Shown here: positions 1 through 8,169 of the stretch, in pieces | Layout: every line of letters begins with the position of its first letter | Position numbering within the stretch: the first letter of the stretch is position 1 | Assembly (NCBI RefSeq): GCF_011806385.1 | Contig: NZ_JAATOX010000033.1 | Span: forward strand, 1-33,267 | Source of the DNA: Phaeobacter sp. HF9A | GTDB lineage: Bacteria; Pseudomonadota; Alphaproteobacteria; Rhodobacterales; Rhodobacteraceae | Direction of reading: 5' to 3' | Length of the DNA stretch: 33,267 nucleotides | Made by a program: the position numbers and the translations under genes | Notes under the pieces: generated by a model | Seen by the model: only the letters and a program-made list of their open reading frames with translations | The model's database searches: none | Told to the model about the DNA's origin: nothing

Positions 1-594
1 CCCGAGACCCTGGCCAGCGCGATGCTCGACGGGGTGCGCGACCTCGGCCTGCGGCTCAGCGGCGCGGCGGCGCGGCTTGCCACACGGGTGGAGATGCTGC
101 GCGCCGAAGGTCATGATCTGCCGGATTTCTCTGAAACGGGCCTCCTGGACAGTCTGGAAGACTGGCTGTTGCCGATGCTCTCCGGCGTGCGCAGCGCCAA
201 TGACTGGAAAAGCTTTGACCTGCTGCCCGCCCTGCGCGCCGCGCTGAGCTGGGAGCAGACGCAGCTTCTGGACCGCGAGGTGCCCGGCAGCTTTGTCACG
301 CCGCTGGGGCGCAAGATCCCGATTGATTACGACGGTGACCTCCCCGGCATCGAGGTCCGCCTGCAAGAGATGTTCGGGGTCACCCGCCATCCCACTGTCG
401 CCGGTGTGGCGCTCAAGGTGACCCTGTTGTCCCCGGCCCGCCGCCCGATCCAGATCACCCGGGATTTGCCGGGCTTCTGGGCGGGATCCTATGCGGATGT
501 GCGCAAGGATATGCGCGCCCAATACCCCAAACACCCCTGGCCCGAAGACCCGACACAGGCCGAAGCCACCCTGCGCGCCCGTCGCAAAGGGTAA
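1..594 (+). CDS. hrpB: ATP-dependent helicase HrpB, C-terminal part (5' end outside window)
   Basis: The open frame enters from the left edge, so only about the last 197 residues of a protein usually near 800 residues long are present. The helicase core with the DEAH box and P-loop would lie upstream. What is visible matches the HrpB C-terminal domain: a stretch with LLDREVPGSFVTPLGRKIPI followed by the family ending around DLPGFWAGSYADVRKDMRAQ and YPKHPWPEDP. HrpB is a DExH-type RNA helicase-like protein whose physiological role in most bacteria is poorly defined. The reading frame ends in TAA and no obvious intrinsic terminator follows before the Nudix gene. The family assignment is secure from the C-terminal signature; activity cannot be judged without the core. 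Confidence 0.92.
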   Translation, partial: PETLASAMLDGVRDLGLRLSGAAARLATRVEMLRAEGHDLPDFSETGLLDSLEDWLLPMLSGVRSANDWKSFDLLPALRAALSWEQTQLLDREVPGSFVTPLGRKIPIDYDGDLPGIEVRLQEMFGVTRHPTVAGVALKVTLLSPARRPIQITRDLPGFWAGSYADVRKDMRAQYPKHPWPEDPTQAEATLRARRKG

Positions 595-745
595 AAACAC
601 ATCACTTCCGCGCAAAAGCGTCGCGATCTGCGCCATATTGGCGGCAAAACCCGTTGCAAAGCAGTAGAATCCGCCATATCTGCCGCCGATCCCTCCCCCG
701 TCCGACTTAGGACTTTCCTAGGCCAAAGATATTACATTCGCACCG

Positions 746-1204
746 ATGCAACATGTTCTGCGCAAACTCTGGTCCCAGACGCTCCACCCGATGCTGTCGC
801 GCCCGCGGCGGCTGCAAGTGGCTGCGCTGTGCTATCGTCAGAGCGACAGTGGCCGCGAGGTTCTGTTGATCACCAGCCGCGACACCGGTCGCTGGGTGCT
901 GCCCAAGGGCTGGCCGATGGAGGGCAAGACCTGCGCCGAAAGCGCCGCCCAGGAAGCCTGGGAAGAAGCCGGCGTGCGCAACGGGCGGCTCGATGAGCGC
1001 GCCATCGGACGCTATGAATACGACAAGCGCCTGGACAATGGTGCGGTGGAACCGCTCGAAACCCTGGTCTACCGGCTGGAGGTCGCGGAACTCCTTGATG
1101 ACTTCCCCGAGGCCCATGAACGCACCCGCAGCTGGGTCAGCCCATCGGTCGCGGCCACTTTGGTCGATGAGCCCCAGTTGCGCGACCTGCTCAGCCGGTT
1201 TTGA
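746..1204 (+). CDS. Nudix hydrolase with altered Nudix box
   Basis: A 152-residue single-domain Nudix protein. The Nudix box lies at residues 55-77. It keeps Gly55, Glu70, Glu73, Glu74 and Gly76, but the first Glu of the G-x5-E-x7-RE-x2-EE-x-G pattern is Lys61 and the Arg is Gln69. The catalytic metal-binding EE pair is intact, so hydrolase activity is plausible. The run WVLPKGWPMEGK resembles alphaproteobacterial Nudix proteins related to the diphosphoinositol polyphosphate / diadenosine polyphosphate hydrolase group, but the substrate cannot be read from sequence. No clear Shine-Dalgarno precedes the ATG at 746; ATG 791 is a possible later start. The gene lies between hrpB and a Pit phosphate transporter on the same strand, which may or may not reflect a link to phosphate metabolism. 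Confidence 0.88.
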   Translation: MQHVLRKLWSQTLHPMLSRPRRLQVAALCYRQSDSGREVLLITSRDTGRWVLPKGWPMEGKTCAESAAQEAWEEAGVRNGRLDERAIGRYEYDKRLDNGAVEPLETLVYRLEVAELLDDFPEAHERTRSWVSPSVAATLVDEPQLRDLLSRF

Positions 1205-1307
1205 CCCCCTTGGCCTGCCCATCGGATCTCTGCCCCGGACCCGCTGCCCCGCTGCGCGCAGTGCCGGTCTGCAAAGCGCCGCCCCCGCCGGGAATTGAGG
1301 CCGCGCA

Positions 1308-2804
1308 ATGAGCACACGGCCCGACTGGCGCGCGCTCGACAAGGATCTTGCCCGGCTGACGCAGATGGAGCGGGTCGCCGGCTATGTGGTGCGCCCCCTG
1401 TTTGGCCTTGGCATTGCCCTGGCCTTCATGACGCTGGCCGGGCTTGCGGCAGCGCTGGCGCTGGGAACCTCGCCCACCACGGTGATGGCGGCCACCGCCG
1501 CTGTGTTCGGGGCTTATCTGGCGCTGAACATCGGCGCCAATGATGTTGCCAACAATATGGGACCCGCAGTTGGTGCCCGCGCCCTGCCCATGGCCGCCGC
1601 GCTGATCGCCGCCGCCCTGGCGGAGGCGGCGGGCGCCATGCTTGGCGGCAGCGAAGTGGTGGCCACCGTGTCCCGCCGCCTGATTGATCCCACCAGCATC
1701 AGCAGCCCGGATTTGCTCATCCGCGCAATGATGGCCGCAATGATCGCCTCGGCGCTCTGGGTCAACCTGGCGACCTGGATGGGGGCGCCGGTCTCCACCA
1801 CCCAGAGCATTATCGGCGCCATGATCGGCGCGACCACCGCCGCTGCGGGCTTTGCCGCGGTGGATTGGCTGACCTTTGGCGGCATCGCCGCCAGCTGGGT
1901 GCTGTCGCCGTTGTTCGGCGCGGCGCTGGCCATGGGGTTGCTGGCGCTGATCCAGCGCCTGATCAGCCGCAAGCCGGACAAGCTTGCCGCCGCCCGGCAA
2001 TGGCTGCCGCTGTTCCTTGCCGGCATGGGCCTCACCTTCGGGACGTTTTTCCTGCTGAAGCTGCCGGATACGGTCGCCAGCGTGCCGCTTCAACAGGCGC
2101 TGCCGATCGGGCTGGCCTGTGGCCTCTTGTGTTTCCTGATCGCGCGTCCGGTTATTCGACGCCGCGCAGCGCAGCTTCAGGATCAGAAAGGCGCGATCAA
2201 GGCGCTGTTTCGCCTGCCCTTGGTGATTGCGGCGGTTCTGATGTCTTTTGCCCATGGCGCCAATGACGTGGCAAATGCCGTCGCGCCGCTGGCTGCCATC
2301 GTGCAGGTGCTGGACCGGCTTTCCACCGGCACCCACCCGGCCGAGATCAACCCGTTTCCCGCCATTCTGGATGTGCCCTTCTGGGTGGTGCTGGTCGGCG
2401 CCTTTGGCATGGCGGTCGGCGTGTTGCTGTTTGGCCCGCGGCTGATCAACATGGTCGGCAATCAGATCACCAAGCTGAACCCCATTCGCGCCTATTGCGT
2501 CTCGACCTCTGCGGCGCTGACGGTGATCATCGCCAGCTGGCTGGGGCTGCCGGTGTCCTCCACCCATGTGGCGGTTGGTGCTGTGATGGGGGTTGGTTTT
2601 TATCGCGAACATATGGCCGCAAAGGCGCGCCAGGCCGGGATCAAGCCGCTGCGCCCGGGGCTGCCGCACGAAGACCGGCGGCGGCGACGGTTGGTGCGGC
2701 GCAGCCATGTTCTGACCATTCTCGCCGCCTGGATCATCACCGTGCCGCTCTCGGCGCTGCTCTCGGCGCTGCTGTTCATGCTATTGCACGCGCTGGCCGC
2801 CTGA
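1308..2804 (+). CDS. pit: Inorganic phosphate transporter, Pit (PHO-4) family
   Basis: A 498-residue integral inner-membrane protein of the low-affinity, proton-coupled phosphate transporter family. The two inverted halves each carry the family signature: GANDVANN at residues 76-83 and HGANDVANA at 318-326. Each is followed by a P-V-S-[ST]-T motif (PVSTTQ at 163-168 and PVSSTH near 415). About ten or more hydrophobic segments are visible, with a charged cytoplasmic loop between the halves around residues 222-235 and 285-300. The length is normal. The ATG at 1308 is preceded by TTGAGG at 1295-1300. The gene lies 103 bp behind the Nudix gene and converges on argF. Pit proteins import metal-phosphate complexes; specificity for phosphate rather than sulfate is inferred from the signature. 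Confidence 0.93.
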   Translation: MSTRPDWRALDKDLARLTQMERVAGYVVRPLFGLGIALAFMTLAGLAAALALGTSPTTVMAATAAVFGAYLALNIGANDVANNMGPAVGARALPMAAALIAAALAEAAGAMLGGSEVVATVSRRLIDPTSISSPDLLIRAMMAAMIASALWVNLATWMGAPVSTTQSIIGAMIGATTAAAGFAAVDWLTFGGIAASWVLSPLFGAALAMGLLALIQRLISRKPDKLAAARQWLPLFLAGMGLTFGTFFLLKLPDTVASVPLQQALPIGLACGLLCFLIARPVIRRRAAQLQDQKGAIKALFRLPLVIAAVLMSFAHGANDVANAVAPLAAIVQVLDRLSTGTHPAEINPFPAILDVPFWVVLVGAFGMAVGVLLFGPRLINMVGNQITKLNPIRAYCVSTSAALTVIIASWLGLPVSSTHVAVGAVMGVGFYREHMAAKARQAGIKPLRPGLPHEDRRRRRLVRRSHVLTILAAWIITVPLSALLSALLFMLLHALAA

Positions 2805-2976
2805 TTTCCCGAGCCCCACAGGCGCCGTGATCTGATCAGTCGTGGAGCAATCGCAAAATGCGCCGCGCCGGGCCACTCGGCCCGGTGCCACGCCCAACGG
2901 GAGGGGGGGGCATTTTCAATGCATGCCCGACGGGCGGGAGCGCCCCGCCCTGCACTGGCATCAATACCTCAGCGGC
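2805..2976. terminator. Convergent pit/argF intergenic region with two GC hairpins
   Basis: This gap separates two genes that face each other. It holds a 7-bp perfect hairpin (CCGGGCC-ACTC-GGCCCGG, 2868-2885) and a second one (GGGCGGG-AGCG-CCCCGCCC, about 2931-2949), with a run of eight G at 2903-2910 between them. Neither hairpin has a proper U-tract, so a terminator role is inferred from position only. The second hairpin looks like the G+C-rich intergenic palindromes scattered in this genome. Confidence 0.35.
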
Positions 2977-3903
2977 TCAGACGCCGAGGCACCAGCGCAT
3001 CACGGCCTTTTGGGCGTGCAGACGGTTTTCCGCCTCGTCAAAAATCACCGACTGTGGGCCGTCCATCACCGCCGAGGTGACCTCTTCCTCGCGGTGGGCG
3101 GGCAGGCAATGCATGAACAGCGCATCCGGTTTGGCATGCGCCATCAGCGCATCGTTCACCTGATAGGGGCGCAGCATATTGTGACGCCGCTCCTTGGAGG
3201 ACTGGCTGTCATGCATCGACACCCAGGTATCGGCCACCACCAGATCGGCGCCCTCAACCGCTTTGACCGGATCGCGCTCGATGGTGATGGTGGAGCCCGC
3301 CTTGCGGGCGAGGCCGACGAATTCATCCTCCGGGTCCAGTTGCGCCGGGCCGGTGAAGGTTAGGTCGAACCCAAACTGCCCCGCCGCATGCAGAAAGGAG
3401 GCGCAGACATTGTTGCCATCACCGGTCCAGACCACCTTCTTGCCCCGGATCGGGCCGCGGTGCTCTTCATAGGTGAGGATATCCGCCATAATCTGACAGG
3501 GATGGGTGCGGTCGGTGAGCCCGTTGATCACCGGCACATCGGCATATTCCGACATCTCTGTCAGCACCGATTCGTCAAAGGTGCGGATCATGATCAGATC
3601 CACATAGCGCGACATCACGCGGGCGGTATCAGCGATGGTTTCACCGTGGCCCAGCTGCATGTCCTTGCCCGAAAGCACCATGGTTTCGCCACCCATCTGG
3701 CGCACGCCAACGTCAAAGGAGATCCGCGTCCGGGTCGAGGGCTTTTCAAAAATCAGCGCCACCATGCGGCCCTTGAGCGGCTGCTCTGCGTCGGGGGTGC
3801 CCTTGGGCTGCCCGGCCCGGGCGGCCTTCATGGCGGCGGCCTGGTCGATGATGTTGCGCAGCTCGGTCGCGTCGGTTTTGTGGATATCGAGGAAGTGGTT
3901 CAT
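2977..3903 (-). CDS. argF: Ornithine carbamoyltransferase
   Basis: A 308-residue cytosolic enzyme that joins carbamoyl phosphate and ornithine to make citrulline in arginine synthesis. All key motifs are present: the carbamoyl-phosphate loop STRTR at residues 56-60, HPCQ at 134-137, and the ornithine-binding HCLPAHR at 265-271. The length is typical for an anabolic OTCase. It is the second gene of an argD-argF pair on the minus strand, 77 bp downstream of argD, and that spacer contains a hairpin repeat. Co-transcription with argD is likely although the repeat could modulate it. The call is firm. Confidence 0.96.
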   Translation of the reverse strand: MNHFLDIHKTDATELRNIIDQAAAMKAARAGQPKGTPDAEQPLKGRMVALIFEKPSTRTRISFDVGVRQMGGETMVLSGKDMQLGHGETIADTARVMSRYVDLIMIRTFDESVLTEMSEYADVPVINGLTDRTHPCQIMADILTYEEHRGPIRGKKVVWTGDGNNVCASFLHAAGQFGFDLTFTGPAQLDPEDEFVGLARKAGSTITIERDPVKAVEGADLVVADTWVSMHDSQSSKERRHNMLRPYQVNDALMAHAKPDALFMHCLPAHREEEVTSAVMDGPQSVIFDEAENRLHAQKAVMRWCLGV

Positions 3904-3932
3904 GGGTCAGTCGCTTTCTGGGGGCCTGGAAC

Positions 3933-3978
3933 ACGGGGGCCAGCCCCCGTACCCCCGGGATATTTAGGAAAAGATGAA
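3933..3978 (-). repeat. Hairpin intergenic repeat, copy 1 (argD-argF spacer)
   Basis: Read on the minus strand this is TTCATCTTTT, a short A/T segment, TATCCCGGGGG, then an 8-bp perfect stem (ACGGGGGC-CA-GCCCCCGT on the plus strand, 3933-3950). The same layout recurs at 23006-23049 and 26690-26736: conserved TATCCCGGG, then a G-rich stem with a 2-3 base loop. Stem bases differ between copies but pairing is kept, which points to selection on the structure. It lies 3 bp from the argD stop codon. Confidence 0.75.
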
Positions 3979-3980
3979 CG

Positions 3981-5156
3981 TCAGGCGGACTCGACGGCGG
4001 TGGCCGCTGCGTCAAGCCGGGTCATGGCTTCGGTGATATCCGCCTCGGTGATGGTGAGCGCGGGCAGCAGGCGGATGACATTGTCGGCGGCGGGCACAGT
4101 GATCACCTCTGCCGCGTAGCCGGCCTGCACCACGTCGATGTTTGCCGCCTTGCATTTCAGGCCCAGCATCAGGCCGGTGCCGCGCACCTCCTCGAAAACC
4201 TCCGGGTGGGAGGCGACCAGCCCCTCGAGTTTCTGGCGCAGCAGCCCGGCCTTTTTGTTCACCTCGGCGAGGAACTCCGGCGTTGCGACATGATCCATCA
4301 CCGCGCAGCCCACCGCGCAGCCCAAGGGGTTGCCGCCATAGGTGGAACCATGGGTGCCTGCGGTCATGCCGGAGGCTGCGTTTTCGGTCGCCAGCACGGC
4401 GCCGAGCGGAAAGCCACCGCCGATGCCCTTGGCCACCATCATGATATCCGGGGTGATCCCGGCCCATTCATGCGCAAAGAGCTTGCCGGTACGGCCAACG
4501 CCACATTGCACCTCATCGAGGATCAACAGAAGGCCATGTTCATCGCAAAGCGCCCTGAGCGCCTTCAGGTCCTGATCGGGCATCGGGCGAATGCCGCCTT
4601 CGCCCTGCACCGGTTCGACCAGAATGGCCGCCGTGGTGTCGCCAATGGCTGCCGCCACCGCCTCGGTGTCGCCCCAGGGCAGATGTACAAAGCCCGGCAG
4701 GATCGGGCCAAAGCCCTTGACCATCTTTTCCGATCCCGCTGCCGCGATACCGGCGGAGGAGCGACCGTGGAAGGAGCCCTCAAAGGTGATGATCTCCACC
4801 CGCTCCGGCTGGCCCTTGTCGTAGAAATACTTGCGCGCCATTTTCACTGCCAGCTCGCAGGCCTCGGTGCCGGAGTTGGTGAAGAACACCGTATCGGCAA
4901 AGGTTTCCGCCACCAGCTTGTCCGCCAGCGCCTGCTGCTGTGGGATCTCATAGAGGTTGGACACATGCCAGAGGTTCTGCGCCTGGTTGGTCAGCGCCTC
5001 CACCAGCGCCGGATGGGCATGGCCCAGCGCGTTCACCGCGATACCAGAGCCCAGATCCAGGAAGCGTCGACCGTCCGCCGCGATCAGCCAGGAACCTTCG
5101 CCTTTGACGAAGCTCAGGGGGGCACGATTATAGGTTGGCAAAACGGAAGCGATCAT
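3981..5156 (-). CDS. argD: Acetylornithine aminotransferase (class III PLP enzyme)
   Basis: A 391-residue PLP-dependent transaminase that converts N-acetylglutamate semialdehyde to N-acetylornithine; it may also act in lysine synthesis, as ArgD does in other bacteria. Visible features (numbered from the chosen start) are NSGTEA at 94-99, the cofactor Asp in [14 protein letters not shown] near 214, and the Schiff-base lysine in [15 protein letters not shown] at about 243. I chose the ATG at 5156 because AAAGGAT lies 7-8 bp upstream of it; the ATG at 5165 would sit directly against that site. It is followed by argF on the same strand. The 378-bp upstream region presumably carries the promoter, but I see no convincing ARG-box-type operator. 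Confidence 0.95.
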   Translation of the reverse strand: MIASVLPTYNRAPLSFVKGEGSWLIAADGRRFLDLGSGIAVNALGHAHPALVEALTNQAQNLWHVSNLYEIPQQQALADKLVAETFADTVFFTNSGTEACELAVKMARKYFYDKGQPERVEIITFEGSFHGRSSAGIAAAGSEKMVKGFGPILPGFVHLPWGDTEAVAAAIGDTTAAILVEPVQGEGGIRPMPDQDLKALRALCDEHGLLLILDEVQCGVGRTGKLFAHEWAGITPDIMMVAKGIGGGFPLGAVLATENAASGMTAGTHGSTYGGNPLGCAVGCAVMDHVATPEFLAEVNKKAGLLRQKLEGLVASHPEVFEEVRGTGLMLGLKCKAANIDVVQAGYAAEVITVPAADNVIRLLPALTITEADITEAMTRLDAAATAVESA

Positions 5157-5543
5157 CGGGATCATCCTTTGGATATGACACTGTGAAAGTCAGGACCAAA
5201 TCTCTGCCCCACCACGGGGCATCGGTCAATAACAGGTCCGGGCGTTGAAGGAATGTTTTGCGCTGTCGGCATCAAGAAAGACAGGCGCGCAGGATCAAAT
5301 ACGCTGCAAGGAGCAGCGGGTCAGGCGCATTGGCGTCGGCGTCGGACCGACAGGAGAGATGCGTGTTTGATCATAGAAAGGCTCCATAGCGGAGGATTTA
5401 CCGCCTGAAAAGCCCCTTTGGCAGGTTTATTGCACAAAATGGCACACCGTGGCCAATGCGCCTGATGACGTCATGGCGGGCTTCGTTCAGCACCGAAGGC
5501 TTTGCGCTTGCCTTTGGCCCCGCGCTGACGCACCCCTTGCGCC
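5157..5543. other. Divergent intergenic region argD / EamA transporter
   Basis: About 390 bp between two divergently read genes. It must hold the argD promoter and that of the transporter. I found no convincing extra gene, tRNA or riboswitch in it. Some short symmetric words are present (TGACGTCA at 5466-5473) but nothing that can be assigned. Confidence 0.5.
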
Positions 5544-6458
5544 ATGACACATGAGACACCGCAGAACCCGCCGCTTGCGGCAGCCCTGATCCTTCTGGCG
5601 ACCGTATTCATCGCGGCCACCACCTTGCTGGCGAAATCGCTGGGCACGGAGACGCTGGGCCCGCCGCTTCCGGCCTTGCAGATCAGCCAGGGGCGGTTTG
5701 TCTTTGCCTTTCTTGGCCTCTGCATCGCAGTGGGCCTCATGCGCCAGCGCATCCGCGCGCCGCATTGGGGGCTGCATATCGGGCGCTCCACCTTTGGCTG
5801 GGGCGGGGTCACCTTGATGTTTGCCTCCGTTGCCTTCATCCCGCTGGCGGATGCGACGGCGATTTCCTTTCTGAACCCGGTGATTGGCATGGTCTTGGCG
5901 ATCCCCTTCCTGGGCGAGAAGGTCGGCCCCTGGCGCTGGCTGGCGGCGGCGATCGCGCTTGGCGGGGCGATGATCCTGCTGCGCCCCACACCAGAGAGCT
6001 TTCAGCCGGCGGCCCTCCTGGCCCTTGGCGCGGCCCTGATGATGGGAACGGAGCTGATCTTTATCAAGAAACTGGCGGGGCGCGAGCCGCCCTTGCAGAT
6101 CCTCTGGGTCAACAATCTGATCGGCATGTGTATCGCCAGCGGCGCCGCGCTTGCGGTCTGGCAGATGCCGACGCTGGCGCAATGGGGCGCTTTGGTCGCG
6201 CTGGGTCTGTTGATGGCCTGCGCCCAGGCCTGTTTCATCAACGGCATGGCGCGGGCGGATGCGTCCTTTGTGGCGCCTTTTGCCTATGGAACGCTGGTCT
6301 TTGCCGCGCTTTATGACGCGGTGATTTTCGGCGTGCTGCCGGATTGGGTGAGCCTGCTGGGCGCGGCAACGATCCTGTCGGGCGCGGCGCTGCTGGCCTG
6401 GCGTGAGAGCCGCAATGGCAAGCGGCCAACGGTGACCCTGCGCCGCCCTGCGCCCTGA
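5544..6458 (+). CDS. DMT-superfamily transporter (EamA family)
   Basis: A 304-residue protein with about ten hydrophobic helices arranged as two EamA repeats (roughly residues 10-145 and 155-290). Typical repeat-end features are visible: ADATAISFLNPVIGMVLAIP in the first half and a related segment ADASFVAPFAYGTLVFAALY in the second. Proteins of this family export metabolites such as amino acids, purines or other small solutes across the inner membrane; the substrate cannot be predicted. The gene stands alone, reads away from argD and converges on an ABC-2 permease. No good ribosome binding site precedes the ATG, so the start is less certain than the family. Confidence 0.85.
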   Translation: MTHETPQNPPLAAALILLATVFIAATTLLAKSLGTETLGPPLPALQISQGRFVFAFLGLCIAVGLMRQRIRAPHWGLHIGRSTFGWGGVTLMFASVAFIPLADATAISFLNPVIGMVLAIPFLGEKVGPWRWLAAAIALGGAMILLRPTPESFQPAALLALGAALMMGTELIFIKKLAGREPPLQILWVNNLIGMCIASGAALAVWQMPTLAQWGALVALGLLMACAQACFINGMARADASFVAPFAYGTLVFAALYDAVIFGVLPDWVSLLGAATILSGAALLAWRESRNGKRPTVTLRRPAP

Positions 6459-6482
6459 CCCCTGCCCCTTGGGCTTGTGCCC

Positions 6483-7307
6483 TCAGGCCTTCAGCCGATA
6501 GCCGGTCCGCAGCATCTGCCAGGCCAGCGTCAGCACCGCCGCCGTCGCCCCTAGGCAGAACAGCGCGCCAAGCGCCGGGTTGCTGTCGGACACCCCGATC
6601 ATCCCGTAGCGCACCCCGTCGATCAGGTAAAACACCGGGTTCACATGGGAAATCGCATAGAGCACCGGCGGCAGCGCTTCGACCGAATAGAAGGTCCCGG
6701 AAAGAAAGGCCAAGGGCGTCACGATGAAATTGGTGATCGCCGCCATCTGGTCGAATTTATCGGCAAAGACCCCGGCAACAATGCCGACCCCGCCCAGAAA
6801 CGCCGCGCCCAGCACCACGAACCCCAGCGCCACCAGCGGATGCGCCGGCACCATGCCGAGAAGCAGCATCAGCCCAAGCCCGATCCCCGTCGCGACCAAG
6901 ACGCCCCGCGCGATCGCCCCCGCCAGATAGCCAAGCAGGATTTCCAGCCCCGACAGCGGCGGCATCAAGGTATCGACGATATTGCCCTGCACCTTGGAAA
7001 TCACCAGCGAGGAGGATGTATTGGCAAAGGCGTTCTGGATCACCGTCATCATCATGATCCCCGGCGCGATGAAGGACATGAAATCCACCCCCATCACATC
7101 GCCCCGACGCGGGCCAATGGCGATATTGAAGATCAGCAGAAACAGCGCCGCCGTCACCATCGGCGCCAGCAGCGTCTGGGTATGCACAACCCAAAACCGG
7201 GTGATCTCGCGCACGGCCAGCGTCTTCAGCCCCAGCCAGTTGACCCGGCCAAAGCGGCGCTCTCCGACTTTGATGCGAAAACTCATCTCTGTGTTGTTGT
7301 CGGACAT
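6483..7307 (-). CDS. ABC-2 type transporter permease
   Basis: A 274-residue permease with about six transmembrane helices after a cytosolic N-terminus of some 40 residues. It has the ABC-2 family pattern seen in DrrB/NodJ-like exporters: FWVVHTQTLLAPMVTAALFL at the first helix, MSFIAPGIMMMTVIQNAFAN, and the late motif PLAFLSGTFYSVEALPP followed by SHVNPVFYLIDGVRYGMIG. Such permeases work with a separate ATP-binding subunit to export polysaccharides, lipids or drugs. No ATPase gene is next to it here: the upstream neighbour is divergent gcrA and the downstream neighbour is a convergent EamA gene. The partner ATPase must be encoded elsewhere. The function beyond permease is unknown. Confidence 0.9.
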   Translation of the reverse strand: MSDNNTEMSFRIKVGERRFGRVNWLGLKTLAVREITRFWVVHTQTLLAPMVTAALFLLIFNIAIGPRRGDVMGVDFMSFIAPGIMMMTVIQNAFANTSSSLVISKVQGNIVDTLMPPLSGLEILLGYLAGAIARGVLVATGIGLGLMLLLGMVPAHPLVALGFVVLGAAFLGGVGIVAGVFADKFDQMAAITNFIVTPLAFLSGTFYSVEALPPVLYAISHVNPVFYLIDGVRYGMIGVSDSNPALGALFCLGATAAVLTLAWQMLRTGYRLKA

Positions 7308-7497
7308 GCGACCCTCTGTTTGCTGTGCAGGGCACTGAATAAAGGCTCCACGCAGGGATGCAAGCGGCGGATCTTGCCCCGGGCGCCGCCGTTCCTGCTT
7401 GTATCTCGCCCGTCAGTGACTAAAATAGGGGGTGAACATGGAATTCGATGGCGGCCCCAGGCGTATTGCGGCCGCTATTCTCTTTGAAAGGCACCTT

Positions 7498-8094
7498 ATG
7501 TCCTGGACTGATGAGCGCGTCGAACTGCTCAAGAAAATGTGGGGCGAAGGCCAGTCGGCCAGTCAGATCGCCAAGGAACTCGGTGGCGTGACCCGCAATG
7601 CGGTTATTGGCAAGGTCCACCGCCTGGGTCTGTCCAACCGCACCACGGGCGCCAGCAAGGCCGCTGCCGAGCCGAAGGAAAAACCGGCTCCCAAGGCCGC
7701 CGCCGCCCCCGCCAAGCCAAAACCGCAGCCCAAGACGGAACCGGCACGCCCGGTCACACCGGAACCTGCGGCCGAAAAACCGGTGATGGAAACCAAATCC
7801 GCCAGCCCGGCCCGCAAGCAGATCATTCCCGCAGGTCAGCCGCTGCCGCCGCAGCCCTCGGCCAATGAGATCCCCGCCGAGGCCCTGGCCAAGGTCAACG
7901 AGGTCGAGAAGAAAGCCAAGAAGCTCACCCTGATGGAGCTGACCGAGCGCACCTGCAAATGGCCCGTGGGCGATCCCGCAACCGAAGATTTCTGGTTCTG
8001 CGGCCTGCCCGTTCAGCAGGGCAAACCCTATTGCGAAGCCCATGTCGGCGTCGCCTTCCAACCGATGAGCTCGCGCCGCGACCGCAAACGCTAA
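7498..8094 (+). CDS. gcrA: GcrA cell-cycle regulator
   Basis: A 198-residue GcrA protein. GcrA binds sigma-70 RNA polymerase and GANTC sites methylated by CcrM, and it controls cell-cycle genes in alphaproteobacteria. The N-terminal DNA-binding helix-turn-helix begins at residue 1 with MSWTDERVELLKKMW and continues through TRNAVIGKVHRLGLSNRT (to about residue 50). An Ala/Pro/Lys-rich linker follows to about residue 130. The C-terminal sigma-binding part contains ERTCKWPVGDP and FWFCGLPVQQGKPYCEAH. I chose ATG 7498 because GcrA proteins start MSWT and GAAAGG lies just upstream; an in-frame ATG at 7432 would add 22 unrelated residues. No GANTC site was seen in the 190 bp upstream. It is transcribed alone and closed by a strong terminator. 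Confidence 0.96.
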   Translation: MSWTDERVELLKKMWGEGQSASQIAKELGGVTRNAVIGKVHRLGLSNRTTGASKAAAEPKEKPAPKAAAAPAKPKPQPKTEPARPVTPEPAAEKPVMETKSASPARKQIIPAGQPLPPQPSANEIPAEALAKVNEVEKKAKKLTLMELTERTCKWPVGDPATEDFWFCGLPVQQGKPYCEAHVGVAFQPMSSRRDRKR

Positions 8095-8116
8095 GGCGCC
8101 AGACAGATCGAACAGC

Positions 8117-8154
8117 AAAACCCCGATGCCGATATGGCGCCGGGGTTTTCTTTT
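8117..8154. terminator. Bidirectional intrinsic terminator between gcrA and the photolyase gene
   Basis: AAAACCCCG at 8117-8125 pairs with CGGGGTTTT at 8141-8149, and TTTTC/TTTTG follows. Because the left arm begins with AAAA, the minus-strand transcript also gets a U-tract, so the hairpin can stop both convergent genes. Confidence 0.85.
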
Positions 8155-8169
8155 GTCTTGCCGCCTTGT

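Noticed and set aside
7432-7497. N-terminal extension of gcrA
   Set aside because: GcrA proteins start at MSWTDERV; the 22 extra residues have no counterpart and the ribosome binding site favours 7498.
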